Assembly (NCBI GenBank): GCA_023411445.1
Contig: JAEYOT010000878.1
Coordinates: 1-8,507, forward strand
DNA length: 8,507 bases
From: Pseudomonadota bacterium
Lineage (GTDB): Bacteria > Myxococcota_A > Polyangia > Polyangiales > Polyangiaceae
Direction: 5' to 3'
Part shown: one piece after another, positions 1 to 5,337 of the stretch
How the letters are laid out: the number at the start of each line of letters is the position of its first letter
Numbering within the stretch: the stretch's first letter is position 1
The notes under the pieces: generated by a model
The model's database searches: none
Told to the model about the DNA's origin: nothing
The model's input: only the letters and a program-made list of their open reading frames with translations
Program-made: the position numbers and the translations under genes

Positions 1-485
1 TCATCGACGTTATCCGGCACCCCTCGCCACGTTCGCTCCCACTCCCGCAGCTCCTCTGCGGTTTGCACGACCCGCCAGGCGACGCCTGCGTCTGTGTCGG
101 CGAGGGGGACGTCCGCTGGCCGAAACACCCACTTGGCCTGGAACAAAACCTTCATGCCCAGCTCGTCGAGCCTCAAGCACTGAAACGAGTCTTTGACACC
201 GCAACCCACCTCGCCTGCGCGTAGCGCTCGAATGGCCGCCACCTGCGCATCGGCATCGGCGCCGTCCGTCAGCGTGATGAGGTTCGACATGTACGGGGGC
301 ATGACGTGCCGGTTGATCCAGTACGCCGCGTGCCGCTCCCCCGGCACGGCGTGCGCCTCGCACAACGCATCGTACCAATGCACGTTGGCCTCGATGGCGC
401 AGCTCAGCTTCTGGGTCAGGTCCACCGCGTGTCCCGTCGTTCGAGCGTCACTGGCGCGAGCATAAGCGACGCGCGCCAGAGGCAC
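1..485 (-). CDS. Hypothetical protein, partial (C-terminus beyond left edge); possible GNAT-like protein
   Basis: An uninterrupted minus-strand frame runs from just after a TAG at 486-488 to the left edge, giving 161 visible residues with ordinary protein composition (motifs such as LSCAIEANVHWYDAL, AAYWINRHVMPPYMSNL and WRVVQTAEELREWERTWRG). The competing minus frame over the same bases is arginine-rich and looks like a shadow. The tryptophan/glutamate-rich WxxxWRG stretch and the early IEAN segment remind me of uncharacterised GNAT-type N-acetyltransferase-like proteins, but I see no acetyl-CoA loop in the visible part, so the function is open. The start is uncertain. GTG at 485 is the most upstream possible and has no good ribosome binding site; GTG at 425 is the alternative, and an ATG does not occur until about residue 62. 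It is divergent to the plus-strand cluster starting at 589 and may share its control region. Confidence 0.62.
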   Translation of the reverse strand, partial: MPLARVAYARASDARTTGHAVDLTQKLSCAIEANVHWYDALCEAHAVPGERHAAYWINRHVMPPYMSNLITLTDGADADAQVAAIRALRAGEVGCGVKDSFQCLRLDELGMKVLFQAKWVFRPADVPLADTDAGVAWRVVQTAEELREWERTWRGVPDNVD

Positions 486-501
486 CTACGAGCCTGTCAT
501 C

Positions 502-516
502 GCGCAAACTTTGCGC
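502..516. promoter_or_regulatory. Perfect 15-bp palindrome, candidate operator
   Basis: The sequence GCGCAAA-C-TTTGCGC is a perfect inverted repeat with 7-bp arms and a single central base. It lies in the only divergent intergenic region of the window, 17 bp upstream of the most upstream start of the minus-strand gene and 72 bp upstream of the plus-strand ATG at 589. Its right arm coincides with a candidate -35 element. Size and placement suit a dimeric repressor or activator site, but no regulator gene for it is visible in the window. Confidence 0.4.
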
Positions 517-540
517 CACCAGTGCCCCCACAAGTATCTG
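511..540 (+). promoter_or_regulatory. Candidate sigma70-type promoter for the 589-2048 cluster
   Basis: TTGCGC (511-516) and TATCTG (535-540) are separated by 18 bp and lie about 50 bp upstream of the first ATG of the plus-strand cluster. Both hexamers are imperfect against TTGACA/TATAAT, so this is a weak call. The -35 box is embedded in the right arm of the palindrome at 502-516, so a protein bound there would occlude it. Confidence 0.3.
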
Positions 541-572
541 CGAACCCTTTCGGCGTGAGCCGGCTCTTACGG

Positions 573-581
573 GAGAAGGAG
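573..581 (+). promoter_or_regulatory. Ribosome binding site of the cysteine-rich small protein
   Basis: GAGAAGGAG lies 7 bp before the ATG at 589. This strong Shine-Dalgarno sequence supports the short ORF as a real gene and fixes its start. Confidence 0.7.
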
Positions 582-588
582 CAAGATC

Positions 589-792
589 ATGTGCCAGCGC
601 ACGACATGTAGCAGTTGTGGGAAGCCCTCCTACGCGGGTTGCGGTCGCCACGTCGAAGCTGTCCTCGCCGACGTGGCGCCTGAGGCCCGCTGCCACTGCC
701 GCGAAAGCGCGAAGCAAGGCGCCGCCCCAGCAGCGAGGCGTTCGACCTGGCTTGCCACCTGGCTGTGCAGGCCGGAAGGGAGGCGACCGTGA
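589..792 (+). CDS. Small cysteine-rich (probable zinc/metal-binding) protein, 67 aa
   Basis: The protein starts MCQRTTCSSCGKPSYAGCG and carries C2, a C7-x2-C10 knuckle, C18, H21 and a C35-x-C37 pair within its first 38 residues. That is enough for one or two metal sites or a redox-active thiol cluster. I recall short bacterial proteins of this MCxxxTCxxCGKxxxxGCGxHVE type as widespread but uncharacterised, so the N-terminal half looks like a conserved family. The last ~28 residues are alanine/arginine/tryptophan-rich and look unconserved. A strong Shine-Dalgarno sequence precedes the ATG. The stop codon overlaps the start of the OsmC-family gene (GTGA), implying co-translation. The cellular role is unknown; the company of an OsmC protein and a cysteine-tailed sigma factor suggests thiol or metal stress. 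Confidence 0.78.
   Translation: MCQRTTCSSCGKPSYAGCGRHVEAVLADVAPEARCHCRESAKQGAAPAARRSTWLATWLCRPEGRRP
774..783 (+). promoter_or_regulatory. Ribosome binding site deciding the OsmC-family start
   Basis: GGAAGGGAGG ends 5 bp before GTG at 789. The longer reading from GTG at 765 has no comparable site and would overlap the upstream gene by 28 bp, so 789 is the better start. Confidence 0.6.
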
Positions 793-1208
793 GGCTCCTC
801 GTCGAGTCGGCCGGCGGTGTCGCCAGCCGGGTTACGCTGGGAGCGCACCAGCTCGTTTTTGACCAACCTACCTCCGTTCCCGGCGGCACCGACCGCGGTC
901 CGTCACCGTTGGACGTGATGGCGGCGACCGTGGGCGCGTGCGCTCACTACTTTGCGGCAGCGTTCCTGCTGGCGCGCAAGATCCGAGTCGACGACTTGCG
1001 GGTTGAAGTGGAAGCGGAGAAGGTGCGCGAGCCACAGCCGCGGTTTGGCAAGCTCTCCATTCGCCTGACCGTGCCGCGCGAGGTACCTGAGCGGTACTTG
1101 CCGCAGCTCGAGCGCGTAGTCCGCAACTGTCCGGCCTACGGTACGTTGCTCCACCCACCGGAGGTCGAGCTCACTTTCGCCGCGGAAGCTCGCGCGCCGG
1201 CGGCTTGA
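789..1208 (+). CDS. OsmC/Ohr-family protein (thiol-dependent peroxidase fold)
   Basis: The 139-residue product has the OsmC-family layout. An N-terminal beta region ends in GGTDRGPSPLDVMAATVGAC (residues 32-51), where C51 sits at the head of the central helix. A long strand follows (DDLRVEVEAEK, 68-78), then a second helix with C114 in the NCPAYGTL segment. In OsmC and Ohr proteins, two cysteines at these positions reduce organic or fatty-acid hydroperoxides; both are present here. The R-x-E pair of canonical Ohr is not obvious, so I place it in the broad OsmC/YhfA-like group rather than naming it osmC or ohr. The GTG start has a strong Shine-Dalgarno sequence, and GTGA overlaps the stop of the preceding gene (translational coupling). 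The downstream sigma factor starts 36 bp after the stop. Confidence 0.88.
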   Translation: MRLLVESAGGVASRVTLGAHQLVFDQPTSVPGGTDRGPSPLDVMAATVGACAHYFAAAFLLARKIRVDDLRVEVEAEKVREPQPRFGKLSIRLTVPREVPERYLPQLERVVRNCPAYGTLLHPPEVELTFAAEARAPAA

Positions 1209-1244
1209 GCCAGTGATCTGCGCTACCCTGAGCCGCGGGATGCC

Positions 1245-2048
1245 GTGACGAACGAGGCGCAGCTCATCGAGAAGGCTCGTGCTGGTGATGAAGCGGCGCT
1301 CACGCTGTTGGCAGAGACCTACGCGCCGCGAATCTTACGCTTCAGTCACAAGCTCTGCGGCAACGGCGCGGACGCGGAAGACGTGATGCAACAAACGCTA
1401 CTCAGCGCCGTTGGTCACATCGGTGAATTCCGCGGTGACAGTCAGTTCGCGAGCTGGCTATTTTCCATCGCGCGGAGCCATTGCATCAAGCAGCGGACGC
1501 GCGGCGCAGCAGCACATGCCTCCGAGCCACTGCACCGCTCGGCGGACCTGCTGGCGGCGCCGCTGGGTCAAGCGCCGGACGAAGCTGTTGCCCGGGGCCA
1601 GCTCGAACAGGCGCTCGATGTTGCCATCGAGGCGCTCGAGCCCACGCAACGCGAGGTGCTGCTGCTGCGCGACGTGGAAGGGCTCAGCGCTCCCGAGGTG
1701 GCTTCGGCATTGGGTCTCAGCGTGGACGCCGTGAAGAGTCGGCTCCACCGCGCGCGGAAAGCGCTTCGAGATGAGCTGACGCCATGGCTCGAGCAGAGCT
1801 CACCCGGAGCCGCCTGCCCTGACGTCGTCGACCTACTTTCCCGCTACCAAGAAGACGACGTCACGAGTGAAGCGTGTCAAGTGATGCAAGCCCACGTCGA
1901 CGGCTGCCCGCAATGCGCCACGCGCTGCCATTCACTGCGCAGCGTCCTTTCCGCGTGCAGCTCCGTGCCCGTACCCGTGCTCTCGCCTGAGCTAGAGCAG
2001 GCAGTTCGCGAGCAGATCCGCCGCTCCCTCAAGCGGCAGCTCGGGTGA
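1245..2048 (+). CDS. ECF RNA polymerase sigma factor with C-terminal cysteine/histidine-rich domain
   Basis: Sigma region 2 spans roughly residues 8-86 (AEDVMQQTLLSAV and FASWLFSIARSHC segments). Region 4 spans roughly 118-176, with the helix-turn-helix QREVLLLRDVEGLSAPEVA followed by VKSRLHRARKAL. After a short linker, a ~55-residue tail (186-240) carries C191, C211, H217, C221, C224, C228 and C238; H217-x3-C221-x2-C224 is the metal motif of zinc-type anti-sigma domains. ECF factors with such tails include the metal-responsive CorE-type (ECF44) proteins of Myxococcus, where the tail itself senses metal and no separate anti-sigma factor is needed. None is encoded beside this gene. Assignment to ECF44 is tentative because I see no CxC pair. 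The start is GTG 1245 with only a weak GGGA upstream; its frame is closed upstream by the OsmC stop codon. It is probably cotranscribed with the two genes before it. Confidence 0.93.
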   Translation: MTNEAQLIEKARAGDEAALTLLAETYAPRILRFSHKLCGNGADAEDVMQQTLLSAVGHIGEFRGDSQFASWLFSIARSHCIKQRTRGAAAHASEPLHRSADLLAAPLGQAPDEAVARGQLEQALDVAIEALEPTQREVLLLRDVEGLSAPEVASALGLSVDAVKSRLHRARKALRDELTPWLEQSSPGAACPDVVDLLSRYQEDDVTSEACQVMQAHVDGCPQCATRCHSLRSVLSACSSVPVPVLSPELEQAVREQIRRSLKRQLG

Positions 2049-2083
2049 CGCGCGCGCGGCTAGCGGCAGCAGCGAGGAGAGCC

Positions 2084-2665
2084 CTACTTCGGCTGCTCGG
2101 GCGGCGTTGGCCACAGCGCCTCGAGCTCGAGCTCCAGCTCGGCGAAAGGCTCGAGGCGCACGCGATCCGTACCACCACGAGTGACGACGAGACGGTAGCC
2201 ATCGCCATCGAGCCGATAGACTTCGCTCATGCGCTCCAGCGGGTCAACCAACCAGACATGCGACACGCCTTCGCGAGCGTAGATAGGCAACTTGCGCTCG
2301 CGATCGATCCGCTCACTGCCGGGTGAAACGACCTCACAGGCCCAGTCGGGCGGCAGCTCGATGAATGGCGCTGCCGGCACTGCAGAAAGCCGCGAGCGTA
2401 ACCAGCCGGCTAGGTCCGGCACCAGGATGTCGCGTGCGAGGTGGAGCTCCGGTTCGTCGAGGATGATCCAGCCGCCCGGACCACCCCGGCCTCGATGGAA
2501 GGCACCCCCCAGATCCATGCCCAGCACGGACGCCGCTTCCGCGTGCGGACCCGCTGGGCGCGGGCTCGTCACGAGCTCGCCGCTGAGCACCTCGGCAACC
2601 ACGTGCTCGGGCGCGCGGAGCACGTCCTCGTAGGTTGCTGGGCGACGCGCTGCATCGGCTGCCAT
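2084..2665 (-). CDS. Uma2-family (DUF820) restriction-endonuclease-fold protein
   Basis: The 193-residue product matches the Uma2 family closely in length and layout. It opens with an ATYEDVLRAPEHVVAEVLSGEL start, continues with GRGGPGGWIILDEPELHL and VPDLAGW (D84), then CEVVSPGSERIDRERKLPIY (E111, K125, Y129) and GVSHVWLVDP. D84, E111 and K125 are the expected acidic/lysine positions of a PD-(D/E)XK-type site, so the fold appears intact. The family is common and multicopy in myxobacteria and cyanobacteria, and its substrate is generally unknown. ATG 2665 is chosen because homologous-looking sequence begins there; no clear Shine-Dalgarno sequence precedes it. It is the last gene of the minus-strand run, 32 bp after the third lipoprotein, and may be there by read-through rather than by function. 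It converges with the sigma factor gene across 35 bp that show no obvious terminator. Confidence 0.93.
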   Translation of the reverse strand: MAADAARRPATYEDVLRAPEHVVAEVLSGELVTSPRPAGPHAEAASVLGMDLGGAFHRGRGGPGGWIILDEPELHLARDILVPDLAGWLRSRLSAVPAAPFIELPPDWACEVVSPGSERIDRERKLPIYAREGVSHVWLVDPLERMSEVYRLDGDGYRLVVTRGGTDRVRLEPFAELELELEALWPTPPEQPK

Positions 2666-2697
2666 TCGGCAACTTTAGCACGGAGGGCAACGGGCGT

Positions 2698-3957
2698 TTA
2701 CCAGGTGAGGTTCGGGGCACTGCCTTCGCAGGGGTCGACGAAGTCCTCAGGCAGCGGCACCTGTTTGAAGTAGGTGAGATTCTCCGTGCGGACGATGTAC
2801 CTGCCGGAGGGGAGCGATCTCCCATCGTTGCCCGTGACTCCTTCCGGTACTTCGAGGATGTCCAGCAATTGGTGCGGCGTGACCGACACGGCGCCGATCG
2901 GCGCGCTGCGAGCGACAATCATGGCGCCGCGGAAGGCGGCGTTACACTCGGTCGGACGCGTCTCAGCGGCGCTGACGTCCGATAGCCAGAACTGGCCGAA
3001 GCGCTGGGCGTTGATGTAAAGCGCAGGACGCGACGCGTTGAGGTCGGGCCCATCCCAACCTTCTTCACAAGCGCGCAGATCCATGGAATCGCACGCGATC
3101 CACAGGCCTTCGAACTGGGATGGGAGCGGGCCGCCCGTGCGCGGGTAGATTGGCAGCGCGCACTCCTCCGGTCGGAGATTGCTCCTGGCATACGTGCCGA
3201 AATCGCACTTCGTCGGCGGCGACACGGATTCATCCGTCAACTTGTAGAGCTCTGGAGGCACGTGCCTGGCGTCGAACGGACTCGCATTGCTCCGCCAGAT
3301 GTACGTCTCACCCTCGAGCTCGACCACACGCCAGAAGTCGGCATCCACCTTGAATTCTTCTTCGTAGGTGTCGTAGTTGAGCGCGTTGTCGCAGGTGTAA
3401 CGGATGAGCGAGTCGGCAGGCCCTGCGCCCGCGTGCGCCCACAGACAACTGCCGTCGGACACGTCGTAGAGCTTCCGCCCTTGGAGCAGCGTGTAGCTGT
3501 AGTCCGAGAGCGTGGCGCACGCTGACTCGAAATCGAAGTCAGGATCCGGCACGTCGTCGACCGTGTAGGCAGACCCGCTGCAGCGCCGCAGCACGCCTTC
3601 GAGAGCTGGTGCGTCTAGCGGGACCTGGCACTCCGATGACGTGCATTCGGAGAGCATGTCGAACGGCTGGTACGGCTCGTACACGAGGGCGCCTGGCGGC
3701 AGGCAGACGGCGACGCTCTCCACGTCCACGCAGACGCCGTCGCCGGGACATTCGTAGTTTTCGTCGCAATAGCTGCGGCACGCGCCTTCGACGCACGCGC
3801 CGCTGCATGGCTGGTCGTTGCACGAGCCGCTGCCGCTGCCAGGTCCGGCGTTGATGTCATTCGTCTTGCTGCAGCCGGCCGCGCTACCCAGCGCGAACGC
3901 GGCGGTGACGATCAGCAAGGCCGCAAAACGTTTCGTGGTGCGCTCAAGCTTTGACAC
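2698..3957 (-). CDS. Cysteine-rich lipoprotein, paralogue 3 of tandem array (419 aa)
   Basis: A basic start (KLERTTKR) and hydrophobic stretch lead to the lipobox GSAAGC, with lipidated C29. Mature C-S-K-T-N has serine at +2, so outer-membrane sorting is likely by the E. coli rule. A cysteine module follows: C46, C51, C55, C60, C64, C70, C76 and C85. The remaining ~330 residues include FDMLSEC (99-105), CLWAHAGAGPADSLIRYTC (171-189), GETYIW (216-221), FEGLWIAC (282-289), CNAAFR, a GAVSVTPHQLL segment and the last 18 residues, LPEDFVDPCEGSAPNLTW. It looks like a secreted, disulfide-rich, beta-strand-rich domain; no enzyme motif or named family was recognised. The start is GTG, supported by GGAGT (complement of 3967-3971) 9 bp upstream. 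It closely resembles the gene beginning at 5298 and lies 36 bp after it. Confidence 0.88.
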   Translation of the reverse strand: MSKLERTTKRFAALLIVTAAFALGSAAGCSKTNDINAGPGSGSGSCNDQPCSGACVEGACRSYCDENYECPGDGVCVDVESVAVCLPPGALVYEPYQPFDMLSECTSSECQVPLDAPALEGVLRRCSGSAYTVDDVPDPDFDFESACATLSDYSYTLLQGRKLYDVSDGSCLWAHAGAGPADSLIRYTCDNALNYDTYEEEFKVDADFWRVVELEGETYIWRSNASPFDARHVPPELYKLTDESVSPPTKCDFGTYARSNLRPEECALPIYPRTGGPLPSQFEGLWIACDSMDLRACEEGWDGPDLNASRPALYINAQRFGQFWLSDVSAAETRPTECNAAFRGAMIVARSAPIGAVSVTPHQLLDILEVPEGVTGNDGRSLPSGRYIVRTENLTYFKQVPLPEDFVDPCEGSAPNLTW

Positions 3958-3993
3958 GATGTTGTTACTCCGTAAGCTAGAACCGGTGGCGGC

Positions 3994-5298
3994 TCACCAG
4001 GTGAAGTTGGGTTCGGTGCCGTCACACGGATCGACGAAGTCGTCCGGCAAGGGGACGCGCTTGTACCAGTAGGAAGAGCCGTCGTTGCCGACGATGTACG
4101 TTCCGGGTGCGCTGCCAGGACCTTCAGTCACCTCGACGACCTCTTCCATGACGATCGGCTCGATGCCGACGGTACCGAAGGGCATCGCGCTGCCGACCAC
4201 GTATCCATTCGTGCGCTGGTAGCTGCCTACTGCTGGATCCTCGACGCGTTTGGTGGTGAGGCGGAAAGCCGCATTGCACGCGCTCGGTCGAGCTTCGTTG
4301 AGGTCACCAGCGAGGGAGTACTGACCGTACCCCCGCGCATCGATGTAGAACGCCTCGCGCAGAGCTGGAGACGGCGAGCTGGAAGTCGTGTTGCAATCCT
4401 CGGGCGCGTCAGCGTTGGGCGTGTCGCACAACGACCAGATCCCCGCGAACTCGGGGCCCACAGCGCGCCCCAGAGGCGCGAACGTGGGCAGCTCGCAGTC
4501 TTCGGGCCTAGCCCTGAGCTCGCGCGTATGGACGTCGCCAAAGGTACAGGAGCTGGGGGGCGCGACCGGCTCCCCAGCTGCGAGCACGTACAGGCGAGCA
4601 TGGCTGCCGCCGTGGGACCACAGCGGATTCGGCCCGCCTGTCCACACGTAGGTGGAACCGTCGCGTTCGACCACTCGCGCGTGCTCGGCCACCGTGGCGA
4701 GCGTGTTCAAGAAGTCGTAGCTACAGCTGTAACGGATCAGGCTATCCGGCGCGCCTGCGCCCGCGTGCCACCAACGACAGCTCTTGTCGGAGCCGCTACC
4801 GGATAGCTCATAGATGCGTCGACCAGCTACGATGCGGTAGCTGTTGTCGTCGAGCGTGGCGCAGCCAGCCTCGTAGTCGAAGTCGGGCGACGTCACGTCG
4901 GCTTCGGTGAAGATGCCATCGCATTCGCGCAGGACACCTTCGAACCGTGGTGCATCCAGCGGGATCTCGCAGCCTGATTTCGCGCAGCCCGAGAGCAGAT
5001 CGAAGGGCTCGTACGGCTCGTACGCGCGCGCGCCCGGCGGCAGGCAAACCGCGGCGCCGTCCACGTCCGTGCAGACGCCGTCGCCGGGGCAGTTGTAGTC
5101 TCGATCGCAATAGGCGCGACACGTGCCTTCGACGCAGGCCCCGTCACAAGCCTGGTCCGCGCACTTTCCCGCATCGCCACCCGGGCCAGCGTTGATGTCG
5201 TTGGTCTTGCTGCACCCCGCGAGCATCGAGGCTGCGAGCACTGCTGAAGGGAGCAGCGCAATGAGCGAAACAAGCTTGCTACGAACAATGCACAGCAT
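3994..5298 (-). CDS. Cysteine-rich lipoprotein, paralogue 2 of tandem array (434 aa)
   Basis: The signal peptide ends in lipobox SMLAGC with lipidated C29, and the mature protein opens CSKTNDINAGPG exactly as in paralogue 3. The cysteine module has identical positions (C46, C51, C55, C60, C64, C70, C76, C85). Shared body motifs are EPYEPFDLLSGC, CRWWHAGAGAPDSLIRYSC, GSTYVW, FAGIWSLC, YIDARGYGQYSL, CNAAFR and the C-terminal LPDDFVDPCDGTEPNFTW. Relative to paralogue 3 it has extra residues in variable loops, such as a serine/proline patch after the FAGIW segment. ATG 5298 is preceded by GAGAGGA (complement of 5308-5314) at 9 bp, a good Shine-Dalgarno sequence. It lies 39 bp after paralogue 1 and is presumably cotranscribed. 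Function is unknown; it is predicted to sit in the outer membrane, facing the periplasm or the outside. Confidence 0.9.
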   Translation of the reverse strand: MLCIVRSKLVSLIALLPSAVLAASMLAGCSKTNDINAGPGGDAGKCADQACDGACVEGTCRAYCDRDYNCPGDGVCTDVDGAAVCLPPGARAYEPYEPFDLLSGCAKSGCEIPLDAPRFEGVLRECDGIFTEADVTSPDFDYEAGCATLDDNSYRIVAGRRIYELSGSGSDKSCRWWHAGAGAPDSLIRYSCSYDFLNTLATVAEHARVVERDGSTYVWTGGPNPLWSHGGSHARLYVLAAGEPVAPPSSCTFGDVHTRELRARPEDCELPTFAPLGRAVGPEFAGIWSLCDTPNADAPEDCNTTSSSPSPALREAFYIDARGYGQYSLAGDLNEARPSACNAAFRLTTKRVEDPAVGSYQRTNGYVVGSAMPFGTVGIEPIVMEEVVEVTEGPGSAPGTYIVGNDGSSYWYKRVPLPDDFVDPCDGTEPNFTW

Positions 5299-5337
5299 GG
5301 CAAGGATTCCTCTCAGGCAGGGCGCGCGAACCCAACG

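Noticed and set aside
10..378. Arginine-rich 122-residue minus-strand ORF
   Set aside because: It is the shadow frame of the partial gene at 1-485, which has normal protein composition.
542..572. ECF-type promoter suggested by GAACC at 542-546 and CTCTTA at about 564-569
   Set aside because: The implied transcript start would fall at or inside the Shine-Dalgarno sequence at 573-581, and the -10 part is not convincing.
765..788. Longer GTG start for the OsmC-family gene
   Set aside because: The start at 789 has a strong Shine-Dalgarno sequence at the right distance and a coupling overlap; the extension lacks both.
587..889. Minus-strand ORFs opposite the small cysteine-rich protein
   Set aside because: They are arginine/serine-rich and antisense to a gene with a strong Shine-Dalgarno sequence and conserved-looking cysteines.
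2049..2083. Terminator between the convergent sigma factor and Uma2 genes
   Set aside because: Only short GC-rich pairings (4-5 bp) without a T-tract are seen on either strand.
2045..2326. 93-residue plus-strand ORF overlapping the sigma factor stop
   Set aside because: It is antisense to the well-supported Uma2 gene; the GTGA overlap with the sigma stop looks like coupling but the product has no family character.
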